Shown here: positions 44,657 through 56,267 of the stretch, in pieces
How the letters are laid out: every line of letters begins with the position of its first letter
Position numbering within the stretch: position 1 is the stretch's first letter
Source: Neurospora tetrasperma FGSC 2508
Lineage: Eukaryota > Ascomycota > Sordariomycetes > Sordariales > Sordariaceae
Assembly: GCF_000213175.1 (NCBI RefSeq)
Contig: NW_009799179.1
Span: forward strand, 6,245,519-6,309,518
Reading direction: 5' to 3'
Length of the DNA: 64,000 nucleotides
Translations under genes and position numbers: made by a program
The notes under the pieces: model-generated
The model's database searches: none
What the model was told of the DNA's origin: nothing
The model's input: only the letters and a program-made list of their open reading frames with translations

Positions 44657-46592
44657 AGAGAACTGCATACGACATGGAGTATGTAGCAGGTAACACCATG
44701 CTGCTATGAAGGAATTGTCTTGTCGACTCCACTACTTTACAGCAAACGATGTCCCAAAAACTGACAATTGAATCACTTCGTCATATCTGTACATTCTATA
44801 TCCATCTCATGAGCCTCATTCGCTGGACTCACTTCGTGGTTTCGTAAAGTGTTTTGACAGCATCACCAGTTGCCCTTTCATGATCAACTTGTAAAGGAGG
44901 GCATATTGGTCAGTGTCGGAACACAAGAAGGTCGAAACTGAGCCTACAGAGCCCCCAGACACCAAGCCCGAAGGTGGTCCTGGCACTGTTTCAACCAGAC
45001 GGAACTAAGGCCACAGATTCCATAGCCCAGGATCTTTCAGTTGGACATACTGTTAACAGCCCACGAAAGCTCGTTTACAGTAGAATGGAGCCGGAGACTC
45101 GGCTCAAGCTCCGAATGACCGGTTTTCAAACCAGAAATCTACAAAACCAAGGGGCCACAGATAACAACGTAGATAGCCAGGAGGCCGAGGACCGAAGTCT
45201 CAGAGTGGGAAGCCAAAGACCGGGAGGTTGAAGATCAGGATACTCAAAAGCCATGAAACTGAAAAGCCAAACGCCTTGGAGAATGATACCAAGCCAACAC
45301 GAAGAACCTGGCCGGAGCGTTAAGGAGAACCGGTTGGATTTGGAGGGTTGGAGTCGAGTGTTCCTCGAAATAGTCCCCAGGAATCTCTACTCTAACCAGC
45401 CCAGCAGTTTTCAAGTAATAATAAAAGCATCTTCATCGCACTGGAATGAGACAATCTCCGAACCGGCCAGAACAGTTTCAGTTTAGAGCCTGCCTGGCTT
45501 TGGAATGTCACGCCTCCAACTGGTAAGGACATTCGCAACTACAGCCTCGACTGGACATCTGGCCTTCTCTTCCGTTTAACTAATTACGAATACGCTAACA
45601 TTATTGTTCTATCATCATCGTCTGTCCTCGATAAAGTCTGGGGTATCGCTACTGTATACACTAGAACCTTGATCCATTCCATCCTGAGAACACCTTACAT
45701 TCATGATCAATACAACCACCAGGAAGAATCACATTTGCTCAGGCACTTGCTTCATGCATATGCTTCCCATTCCGCGTGCCTCGAACTGGAAATCAGTCCA
45801 TTCAAATGAGGACTTTGTAATCCATCAGAATGTATGTATGTACAGTAGTACTTTTCCCCCTTGCTGCCGTCAGGAACCCTCCCACGACATGCGTTCATTG
45901 CCTCCTAGTGGATCACCGTTTTTGTTGTTTTCTCTTTCGCTAAAGCCGTTTCTTCATATCGACCACACAATAACTGACATGCATCTTCTCTCCTTGCATC
46001 ATTCACACCATGCACCGAGCTTGATTGTGCGCAGGATCCGATATCTGGAGAGAGCAGCAACAGCAACAGAACAGTAATGATAACTTCCGTGCCGAACCAT
46101 GGGGGGTAAACAATGAGAAACCGCAACCTAACCATACCTTTGAGGCCCCCTCTGCACGAAGGAACATGAAATAAAGAGATACCTCTACGCCTCTCTCCCT
46201 GATTTCCCTTGACACCTGGCGCCACCGCAAAGAAAAGTTTGAGCGTGTAAATAAGGAGCAGTGCAAAACAAAAACCTGCCATGCCGGAAAGATGAAGGAA
46301 AAACAAAAGCCAGCCGGTCGGCGCGGACCAGGTGATTGCCCTCGCCGCGTTTCCTAGAACCGGCTCCCTGTGCATCAAGCAGGTAATAGGATGCTTTTTT
46401 TGGTGAGAATAGGAAAATTGGACGAACGCGGTCTCCATTGGGTTCAGAGACAAAAGGCATACCGTCATCTATAACTTCATGATATGTCGTCAAGCGCTAG
46501 CGAGATCCAACCGCGTCGTAGCCTCTTTTGAGAACATTGCATGGGCCAGAACCCAAATGCTAGCCCGTGGACGCAGATGCACCCAAAAAAGC
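44657..46592. other. Gene-free spacer with possible decayed ORFs
   Basis: No recognised gene. Two open stretches (about 44882-45231 and 45253-45486) have somewhat protein-like composition but no strong start or family and are treated as a finding only. The rest contains the 3' flank of cyclin B. A TACCTCTA word occurs at 46180-46187. Confidence 0.4.
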
Positions 46593-48359
46593 TTAAGGCA
46601 GCTGGTCAACGGGGCGGTCCTTGAGCTTGTCAAGGGAGATCTCGGCGTCAACAACGCCATAGAGAACGGCGTTCTTCTTGGCCCACTGCCGAGTAAGGAT
46701 GGAGGCTAAGAAGATGTCAGAATAAGATTACGAGACAAGCAAGGCCGGTTAGTTGACATACCTTTGAGGAACTTCTTGCTGGCATACTTCTTGAAGAATG
46801 CTTCATGAATAACGGGACGGGCCAAATAGTCCACCATGAGATGGAATACAGGCTCGATCTCCTCCTCGGTATAGCCAGCATAGTAGGCGATAGTCTCGTC
46901 CTGTGATCATGAGTGTTAGCTACAGGATGATATGGCGAGTATTAGAAATCCATCTATATAACTTACCCATTCTCCGCGACCCAGGATCAATCGTGCCAAG
47001 TACATAGCAGCAGCAGCGACATGGCTGGGGCGGTAAGGCATGAAGCGATGGTCCAGCAAGCTGATCTCCATCAGGTACTTGCCAAGGGTACGGGACTGGA
47101 TATCGTAGTTGTCTGCCTTGGAGATGCGGCGGAGAAAGTTCATAGGGTTGGGGTAGCTAAGGTCGTAGTTGAGGGTCGATAGAATGAAACGCTCAGCACT
47201 GAGAATCTCAGCTTCAGTAAAGCCGTCATCTGCAACGTGGCGAAAATTGGCAATGTGGGGGGAGAGGACCTCCTCGTACTTGGAGGCAACAAACATTGCG
47301 GTGATACCCACGAGCTGAAGACGATCGAGCTGCACGACCTTTTCGCTCAAAAAACGATCGATGATGTTGACGGCAAGGAACAGCGTCTCGGGCAGCAAGT
47401 GAAACCGAGTATGAACTTCAATGAGCCAGTCGATGAGAATGCCACGAGTCTTCCACTCGAGGTCGTCCTGGTGGCTCATGTACTGAGGGTTCGGCACTGA
47501 TTTGCACTCGAGGTCGCGAAGGTACTCGAAAATTTCCGTCGCATACTCGGCAACCATAAGAGGATCCTCGAGGTCTTCAGTGTCAAGGTCCTTAACACCT
47601 GGCGGATACACTGGCTGAACAGGGACGACATCGCGGACGACGGGAGCGGGGGGCTCGGCTATCGGCTTCGCAGCCTTGGAAGGAGCATCGTTCTCCTTGA
47701 CCTCAGTCTTGAGAACCTTCTTCTTCTCGGGCTCTTCGACGTGGATCTTCTTGCGGGCCGGTTCACTTTCAACGGGTGCTGATTCCTTGGTAGGGGCGAG
47801 CTTGGATGTGGACGGAGGGGGCTTGCGCTTGGCGGGAATGGTGCCAGCACCAGCACTGGGGCCGACCGTCTTGTTGGGCTCTTTGTTGGATAACGCTCGG
47901 CGGGCAGTAGTCGCAGTACGGCTCGTAGCCGTCGTGGTCTTCTTCTGGATGCCACTCGGCTGGGCCGCCTTCGAAACTAGGCCGGGCTTCGCAATCGCTT
48001 TCTTCGTTCCCGCAACTTCGACCTTGGTGACATTGCTGACGTCGCCCAGTGCATTCCGCTTACCGACAGTGCGAGCGGCAGTGGCGGCGGTGGTTGTCGA
48101 AGTCGTCGTCTTTTTGGTCTGCATGGTTTTCGCGGGCATGGACAATTCGTCGACATGGAGAGTGGCCGCCTTGGCCCTCGTCATACGTGTCGTGGTTGCT
48201 GTACTGTTCTCGTCATTTTCGTTCGCGAGTGAACGCGGGTTCCTCGTCCGCTGCAGGGTTGGGGTTGAGTTAGTACAAACATAGCATGCTGTGTGGACAA
48301 CCAATTGCATGATTGAACGACAATGCCAACTGTGCAGTAAAACTTACAAGATTCGGCAT
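46593..48359 (-). CDS. B-type mitotic cyclin (NimE/Cdc13 type)
   Basis: Activates Cdk1 for entry into mitosis and is then destroyed by the APC/C. Minus-strand exons are 48359-48348 (only 12 nt, MPNL), 48250-46967, 46900-46762 and 46705-46593; product 515 aa. The N-terminal half has a destruction box RNALGDVSN (69-77, exact RxxLxxxxN) and a KEN box (189-191). Lys/Thr/Ala-rich low-complexity sequence lies between them. The cyclin N box includes EWKTRGILIDWLIEVHTRFH, ETLFLAVNIIDRFL and MFVASKYEEVLSPH. The cyclin C box includes FILSTLNYDLSYPNPMNFLR and VAAAAMYLARLIL, and the tail reads LKASILTRQWAKK. It is divergent from mrpl2. It fits the single main mitotic cyclin of filamentous ascomycetes. 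Confidence 0.94.
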
Positions 48360-50125
48360 TCTCGCCTAAACCTATGCTGGCACAGAAATTGATGTAAAAT
48401 GTGTCTACTGACGGGGAGGTCAGCTAGCTATTTGGGTGTTTCGTTGTTGGCGAAGTTCGAGGTGGAGAGACTGGGTCTTATCGAAAGACCGATCCCTGTC
48501 ACGGAGGGAGGGTTGACGCGAACGACGAGCGAACGACGAGGGAATTGTGAACACGGACAGTCAATGAGACTAGACGCACCGACTACAGAGCCCAAAGATG
48601 TCGGGAAGAATGGACACCGGCGGTCGGCAGTGATATCGCTGTCGGCACGTTGTTGAAGCCGGAGATCAACCCTGGGTCCCGCGACAGAAGGTTGGCTGAG
48701 ACCGTGAAGGATGTGCTGTTGTTGATCGGGAATGTTGCCCAATTGGTGACGACGGTCGGGGCAAAGCACGCAATGGCGACGTCCGGAAAGATTGACTGAT
48801 CGAGGCCAAGGGTTGCCGTCGTGATGGCAAAGGCCTTCGCGAGTCCAGGTGATGCGGAGTGGGAATGCTAGTTGGCGGACGGGAAAGGGATGTATGATGT
48901 TTACGAGGCAGAGAAGAATGGGAGTCTTGTTTTTGCGAGGTCTTGGTGGAGGTGCCAGTGCCAGTGCAGCCCAGTGGATGGGGCTGGAGTGCCAGTGGAC
49001 GGAGCGGGCGTGTGGACACCCACCCAGGTACCCGATCGGACGTGCTGGGACTGGGGCAAAGTAGTGCCCTTTGAGGTCACTAGTGCAGCGAGGCTTTGAA
49101 CCTTTGAAGTCCAAAGACACCGGAAAGGGAACAAAATTACCACAACAAGTGATGACGCGCCGTGCAATATGGGCTTTTGTCAGACGCACGTCTTGCTGAT
49201 GTCTGCCCAGCTAAGTTGTCGAATGATGAGGATGCCGTTGTCGAATAAGCAAGTCGAAAAGGTTGTATTGCCGAAGAAATGCAGACTTCAATGGCCGGAG
49301 TCGAAAGTTGCTGTTGTTGCTGTAGCTGAAAGTCGATTGTTGTGCGTCCAGGGAAATGGTTGTTAGTCGGATGGTGAGTGTCGAGTTGCAGAATCCGGAG
49401 TCGAGAAAGCGGCCAGGAAATGGTACTTGGGCCGGGCGCTGTTATGGAGCACTGCAAGCAGAAGGTACAAAGAAGGGTCGCACCTCAAACACGCAGTGAA
49501 GGAACTGAAGGCGGCAAGGCCACCACAGGCCACGTCCCTCCCTTGCTGTTATCCGCCGTCAGGGCAACACTGACTGGCAACCGCAGGGCAATTCGGTCAA
49601 ATCAGCTTCTGATTGGTTTAAATTGTCCAACAGGCTCCGCGTGAGCTCCAGCAGCTGTCAACACTATCCTGGGTCAGACGCGACTGGAACCTTGGGCGGG
49701 CAGGAATGGAGCACGATGCACGCTCTTTCCCCGCGCCGCACTGCACCTTCACGCGGTGGTGACTGCTCGCTGGTGCCTTCCTCCCGCGCCCGCGTTTTGG
49801 AGCGCTGGTGGCAGCACTTGTCCCCTGGAAAGAAACAAGGCTCTTCACCAAAGGCCAGTCAGTGGCTGCACCACACAAGCCACACTATTAGCAGCCACAA
49901 TAGTCCGGGATCGCAAACCAATGCACGGCTGTGATTGGCGCATCAGCCGAGCAATTTTCCACAAGCAGTATCGACGACAAGCCGGCGACGGGAACCTCGA
50001 CGAGCAGCCTGCGAGGACGTCGCATTCCGGTTGCTGGAAATCGCAGCAATTGTCCCCTCCAGCACCCTCACCTCCCCAGAGCTCACCGCCAGGAGCTTGG
50101 GATATCCGACAGCGATCGAGCAGCC
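48360..50125. promoter_or_regulatory. Divergent upstream region of cyclin B (-) and mrpl2 (+)
   Basis: Contains both promoters and leaders over 1.77 kb. Imperfect GCCAGTG repeats occur at about 48952-49005. Open frames here lack plausible starts and protein character. A cell-cycle motif could be expected for cyclin B, but I cannot name one. Confidence 0.45.
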
Positions 50126-51402
50126 ATGCTGCAGCCTCAATTCCGACCCCTCCTTGCGGGGACAGCTTCCTTTGCCCAAACCGTGCTGGGCCGCACCGTC
50201 GCCAGATGCTATGCCACCAAGGCCGCCACACAACCAGGAAGCAGCACCAGCACCAGCAACACCAGCAAAGATGCCAAAGCCAAGATCGTCACTCCCTACG
50301 TCCGGGACGCCGGCATGATGAGAACCTACAAGCCGCACACGCCCGGTATCCGTCACTTGAAGCGCCCGATCAACGACCACCTGTGGAAGGGCCGGCCGTA
50401 TCTTCCTCTTACCTTCCCCAAGAAGGGTCAATCTAAGGGTGGCCGTAATCACAGTGGTCGCGTCACCGTCAGACATCGCGGTGGTGGTCACAAGCGAAGA
50501 ATCCGCATGGTCGACTTTGAACGATGGATCCCCGGTCCGCACACAGTCCTGCGCATTGAGTACGATCCCGGTCGCAGCGCGCACATTGCGCTGGTGAAGG
50601 AAGAGGCCACAGGGAGGAAGAGCTATATTGTTGCGGCGGATGGCATGAGGGCTGGAGACGTTGTGCAGAGCTACCGGTCCGGTCTTCCCCAGGACCTGCT
50701 CGATTCTATGGGTGGTGTCGTTGATCCTGGTATTCTGGCTGCGAGGACATGCTGGAGAGGCAACTGCTTGCCCGTGTCCACGATTCCGGTTGGAACCCAG
50801 ATCTATTGCGTTGGCTCCCGTCCGGATGGCAAGGCTGTCTTCTGCCGCAGTGCTGGAACATATGCAACCATTATTTCCAAAGAGGAGGAGACCCGTGAAG
50901 ATGGTACAAAGGTTATGACGGGCAAGTTCGTCAACGTAAGACTGCAGAGCGGAGAAATCAGAAGGGTCAGCAAGGACGCTTGCGCCACCGTTGGTATTGC
51001 CAGCAACATTATGCATCACTACAGACAATTGGGCAAGGCCGGTAGAAGCCGTTGGCTCAACATTAGGCCTACTGTGAGAGGTTTGGCGATGAACGCAAGT
51101 GAGTAGACTCCCGAAGCATCCGTTCGTCAAGCGAGCAAAACCAACTAACGGCCTGGTAGATGACCATCCTCACGGTGGTGGTCGTGGTAAGTCGAAGGGT
51201 AATAGGCACCCTGTTTCTCCTTGGGGTACACCTGTAAGTCATGCCCCTTTATTTCCTTGCTTCCTTTGAACAGACGCCTTACCCTCTTTTTCTGTAGGCC
51301 AAAGGTGGTTACAAGACTCGCAGAAAGTCCAACGTCAACAAGTGGGTGGTTACCCCCCGGGTCCGCAACATGGGAGTCCGGAGGAACAAGAAGACTACAT
51401 GA
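50126..51402 (+). CDS. mrpl2: Mitochondrial ribosomal protein uL2m (Rml2/MRPL2)
   Basis: Core protein of the mitochondrial large ribosomal subunit next to the peptidyl-transferase centre. Exons are 50126-51098, 51160-51233 and 51298-51402; product 383 aa. Residues 1-45 form a basic, Ala/Ser-rich presequence ([17 protein letters not shown]). The body matches the L2 family: [56 protein letters not shown]. The rRNA-binding C-terminal region has [20 protein letters not shown] and [15 protein letters not shown]. The key His of the NDHPHGGG loop is present and is restored only by splicing the first intron. The ATG chosen is at 50126, since upstream frame sequence does not resemble L2. Confidence 0.95.
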
Positions 51403-51761
51403 AGAAAATAACCCACTGTGCTCAACTTGGGCTATATACCCACCATCTTGTACAATATGTAGTGAAACGTATTCATTTGTTCGCAGGCCGGCAGTTCGAG
51501 GGCTCAGTATATCACCGGAAGGATGCCATGTGTGGGTATTCGGCCCAATAACATCATCTGTTGGAGATCTGCCGTGTTTGTCTTTGTTTTCCACTTTCGA
51601 CTGAGCAACTCTACGGCGATATGGTTCAGGGCCCGGCCAAGGCCGTAACTGTGCCTATGAATCGGCATACGACTTCAGGAATGTACCAAAGACTACACAT
51701 GGCGTCTGTTAGACTCGGGCCATGTGCCGACCACAACCTGACAGAATACGTATCTCTCTCT

Positions 51762-51765
<4 letters not shown>

Positions 51766-51803
<38 letters not shown>
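51766..51803. repeat. 38-base T homopolymer
   Basis: Unbroken run of T in the 3' flank of mrpl2. The exact length is unlikely to be reliable in an assembly of this quality. Confidence 0.85.
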
Positions 51804-51804
<1 letters not shown>

Positions 51805-52582
51805 GTTATGGACAACAGACTACATTGATAGAAACTGAAGTCGTCTGGTCATTGGAGTCGGTCGAGTTGTCCAATCACATTTTGCGTTCATCTCTTCTGC
51901 AAGGAGGAGGACAAAAATGCCGTCCCCCTTCGCCCTTTCAGATCTGCTACCGGTTCTGTGAACGCCATCCTGGAAAAAAAAGAAGGGCGTAAATAGCCGC
52001 GTGGGTAGACCTGAGCGCAGCGAGATTCTTATGCATTCCACCCGCGGTATCTTTACAGTGATTAACTGCGTAAGGGCATATCACGACAGCGTCTCGGTAT
52101 GCGCCCGCAATTCGGCCAAACATACAACGCCATGAAGGAATGAGGGTCGACAGAAGGGAAGCATAGTCTCATCTCCATATACCTACCATAAGATCAACGG
52201 GGGTGATGAGGACACTATTTGAAGCGTCTCTTCGGTGGTTTGGGCAGAGTTTAAGGTTTGCGCTATTCTTTTAGTGTACATACTGTCTCAAAACGTTTCG
52301 CTCGTTCAGGGCGGTCCCCTTTTGATACTTCTGGAGATTGAATGGGATCGATGGAATCGGTAGTTGTACACTAACTAGTAAGGAAAACTGAGTGCGCCAC
52401 CATGTCTGGTACCTCACGACCCCGACAGGAAGGCACAATAAATATATAGGTAGGGTACATCGTACTTCCTCTCTGCGATGCTTCTCACCCTACACTAAAT
52501 GAGTTTAGATGCACTAACATAGAAAAGCTGGGGAGTAGGTACCTACCTATGGTTGCCCCCATACATACCTCATCCATGTCGG

Positions 52583-52604
52583 GTACCTCTAGCGTTAGAG
52601 GTAC
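52583..52604. repeat. Perfect short inverted repeat (GTACCTCTA arms)
   Basis: Arms GTACCTCTA (52583-52591) and TAGAGGTAC (52596-52604) surround a GCGT loop. The same core word recurs at 57823-57840 as TACCTCTA-CC-TAGAGGTA and singly at 25555, 42039, 46180 and 61939, always outside genes. Confidence 0.85.
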
Positions 52605-53566
52605 GCGGGACTGGGGTTCCACTTGGCTAGGGGCCACTGCCTAAACCACCCCCCTGAATGATCTAGATTTCCAGGTTGTTACAAGATCGTTGGTTTCGGT
52701 TGTAACCTCAACCGGCATGTCACCGAGGAAGCTGCCATTCTCTTGTTTTCCATCCGCTCTTGACCGAATAACTCGTTCACCCTCGATAATCTCGTTTTTA
52801 CATTGGTTTTCTTCTCTTTCATTTCAACTTGGTTATCATTGTTCTCATTTTTTTCGAGCCGCTGTTACGGGACTCACTGCATTGCCGCCGGGAGTATTGT
52901 TGACCTGTCAACTGACTTCAAGCAGATGGGAGGAGTGCGGACTGCGGGGACCAAGCAAAAATGTAGTGTATGTAGTGTACCTAGTGCAGAAACAGGCATG
53001 GGGAATCTATGTTAGCGTTACACGTGCGGTCTTAGAAAGAGGCTTAGACGTCTTGGGTGGGAAATCGTGGACGCTGATCGCTGGGTGAAACTCATTTTCT
53101 GTCAGACCGACAGGCTCGATACAAAAATGAACTGTTCAACCTCTGCCGTGCTCTGCACACTCATTACATGCACGCGCCAGGTCTCCGGCTTTACGTATAC
53201 TGCGTACTCCCGTCACGACATCTTTGTGCTAGTCCGGCAAGGTTGTAGGCTAGGTACTAGTACTTAGTTTCCCCAAAATATCATCTCGGTTCCCAACCAC
53301 TGCAGCCCATAGGTTTGTATTAGCCTGGTCACACCTCTTGTCGCTTCACCCTTACATTCAGCTGCGGTTTGCGCCTATTGAAACATCCTCCTATTACCTA
53401 CCCACGCTACTCTTTCCGGCTGGCAAACGCGACCAGGCAGACTGTTAAACGGACTGGACGCAATCTGACCCAAACTTGCGCTTCCGATCTCTCATCTTGC
53501 CGTCCCTTTTTTTGCTCGAGGTTCTCTCTTCCATCCGACCACCCCTCGGATCCTCCTTAGGTCCTC

Positions 53567-55204
53567 ATGCCCGACGATTCAGAAGACCTCCTCATCCCTC
53601 CAGCACATGCTCGCTCGATTTCACCATCGCATACCGGCTATACACCACCAACTTCGACGACGCTGATGATGGACGATCTCAGGCACACCCGGACTGGTGG
53701 GCTAAAGAGGAAGAGAGGAGGATGGGTAGTGGTAGTCTCGTATGTCTTTGACTGGGTCATTATTGCTGTTGCCGGAGTCATTGGCTATATTTTTGGGGCT
53801 AAAACCCCAAACAAGAGACCTTTCTCACTTTACGATCCCAATATCTCGTATGTGAAATCAGAAAGTTTTTCCTGGCAGTTTCTGCTTGATCCATTCAATG
53901 GATGTGATGCTAAGACGTACAAACTCTCCAGATTCCCCTTCACAGTAAAGGAAACTGTGCCCGTCTGGCTGGCAGCATGCATCAGCGTGATCGCCCCCAT
54001 CTTCTTTATTGCCGTCATCTCGCTGATATTCGTCCCTGGCGCTACCGTACCTCGGGGTACGCCGAAGGCCTTGATCTGGAAGCGAAAGCTATGGGAACTG
54101 CATATTGGCTGGCTGGGGTTGGCTCTGTCGATAGCGTCAGCCTGGCTGATCACGAATGGCATGAAGAACCTTTACGGAAAGCCGCGACCGGATCTTCTCT
54201 CGAGATGCCAGCCCGATCTCGCCAATGTCGCCAAGTATATCGTTGGAGGTTATGCTAATTCCAGCATGAATGGGCACCTGGTCAGCGCAAATATCTGCAT
54301 GAATCCAGACAAGGCCAAGCTGGATGATGGGTTCAGGAGTTACCCCAGCGGTCACTCCAGCTCCGCAGCAGCTGGTGAGGACCAACCAGTTCCTACCCAA
54401 AGCGGACACTGCTTGGTAGTTGAGAACATGATTTACTGATTGACTGACATCCCACCAGGTCTCATCTACCTCTCACTTTTCATCGCCAGCAAGTTCGCCA
54501 TCACAATTCCCTTCCTCGCCTCCGGCACGAATGTCGATGCCGCCTCTTTCTCCGCCTTTCCCTCGCGGACTCGCCATAACACCGCCATGTCCGCCATGGG
54601 CGGGCCCGAATCGTACGAGATGGCCCCGCGGGGCCCCGCAGGCTCGGGGGGCGGACGGACCTACACGGGCGGCAGCATCGGCGCGGCCGAGGAGAAGCGT
54701 CTTGCGCGACACACGCGCGCCGTGGCCGCCGTACGCCTCCAGGCTGCCGCGCCGCCGCTCTACCTGCTGCTGATCTGCATCATCCCGTGGTTCGCGTCCA
54801 TCTTTATCGCCAGTTCGCGCTGGTTCGACTTCCGCCACCACGGCTTCGACATCCTGTTCGGCTACCTCATCGGCTTGATCTGTGCCTTCTTCTCGTTCCG
54901 CTACTACCATCTGCCTATTTCGCAAGGTGCTGGGTGGGCTTGGGGTCCTCGCAGTCGCGACAAGGCGTTCTGGGCAGGTGTCGGCAGTTACAGCTACTCG
55001 ACTGATCACAACGTCGGCGAGTACTATCGCGCGGGAGACGAGGAGGAGGCGCTGAGTCCGGATTCTTTAGACCACGGCAGCAGCTATGGGCGCCCCGTGC
55101 AGGTACGGGCCAATGGCACCGGTTTGGAAAGCAATGTGGGACCGGACCAGCCTGGTGGGATCATCACGGGGAGGAAACCACCGTCGCTTGACGTTGATCA
55201 ATGA
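53567..55204 (+). CDS. PAP2-family lipid phosphatase (Dpp1/Lpp1-like)
   Basis: Integral membrane phosphatase expected to remove phosphate from diacylglycerol pyrophosphate, phosphatidate or related lipids at vacuole or Golgi membranes. Exons are 53567-54374 and 54459-55204; product 517 aa. The three catalytic motifs are complete: KNLYGKPRP (KX6RP), YPSGHS and SRWFDFRHHGFD (SRX5HX3D). Six hydrophobic helices can be placed, the first near 52-72 (VVVVSYVFDWVIIAVAGVIG) and the last near the GFDILFGYLIGLICAFFSF segment. Between motifs 2 and 3 a Gly/Ala/Arg-rich insert of roughly 70 residues (around 300-370) separates two helices, longer than in yeast Dpp1. The intron follows the PSGH motif directly. 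The C-terminal 100 residues are polar and probably cytosolic. Confidence 0.93.
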
Positions 55205-56267
55205 GAACAGGTTGACACAGCTTACAGAGAGGGGTATATGACGATCAGATATGAAAGGTAGATTTCGACGCATTGTCGGATCAGAAGAGTCAAGGTGCAT
55301 TTTCCGGAAGTAGGGACTTGGCCCGGGTGGGTGGGCTTGATGACAAAAGCGATTATTCCTCTAAACGAGGAAATATGAGGAACAACAAATGGTTTTATGT
55401 CACCAACATGGGTTTTGGTACAGTCTCTCTTATGTTCAGGAGGCGTTTGAGATAGGGAAATGAGGAACCTATCCATATATACAAATATCTACCTGGTAAC
55501 TCTTCAAGGGAAGTTTGAGCACACTGGTCTTCGGCATTAATCAAAGTGTTTATACCGTAGTAACAGTTCATTTATCTGAAAGGTTCATGTTGCCGCATGA
55601 CACCGCTTGTGAAATTTTCCTCAATAGACGCTTGGATGTATGGTCTGGTCGTTTTGAATTTTCACGCTCCAAGAGACTGCCTTTCAAGCGTTAAGTTCGA
55701 TGTCCGGTCGATTTGACGATTGGTTTTTAGGAGGCTTGACACAGAGAAGGGTGCGGTTCAGCACAGACGAAGAGAAGCAAAGCCCGCAAGGTGAGAAGAA
55801 ATCGTCGGGTAAGAATCGAAAAGACGTATAGCTAGACCAAAGAACATAAACACTCTATCAATGGCTCTCTCTCCCTTATTCGCATCGATCCCGAGGTCCG
55901 CTGTGTAGAGGCTTATGGGGTGCGGGGATAAAAACAAAAAAACAAAGATAAGAGAGACACCTGTACTCATACTTTGTTACTCGATACTGTATGGTATATG
56001 CATTCCACCACCTCAAAAGATCCCGTACCTCGCCTGTTCCATCCACTCATCGAACTCGACTTCAGCCTGCTCTTCATAGTCCTCCCCTAGCCTGAGACTC
56101 CGTCGCAGCCTTGCAGCAGCAGACATGAGAGGTGTCAGCCAATAGGTTGGCTCGTTTGGCTCGTTTGGTAGCTCAGCTTCATCGTCAGCTTCGTCGCCCG
56201 CTCCAATCGTGGCTTCTGAATTCCAATACTCTTCATCCGCTTCCCCTCCAGTAGCAGCAGGCCCTTT
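55205..56267. other. Convergent 3' spacer between the PAP2 gene and CK2 beta
   Basis: Both genes end here. No coding region or structured element recognised. Confidence 0.55.

Larger units (their letters stand above)
51403..53566. other. Gene-free spacer between mrpl2 and the PAP2 gene
   Basis: Spans 2.2 kb without a credible gene. It includes a 38-base T homopolymer (51766-51803) and a cluster of TAGGTA/TACCTA words at 52440-52610 and 53245-53400. A perfect 9-bp inverted repeat lies at 52583-52604. The right end is the PAP2 leader. Confidence 0.5.

Noticed and set aside
49943-51130. 395-codon frame opposite mrpl2
   Set aside because: Antisense shadow of L2 codon usage; no family resemblance.
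52690-53088. 132-codon plus-strand frame upstream of the PAP2 gene
   Set aside because: No ATG at the start, no domain, and adjacent to repeat-rich spacer; probably leader or intergenic.
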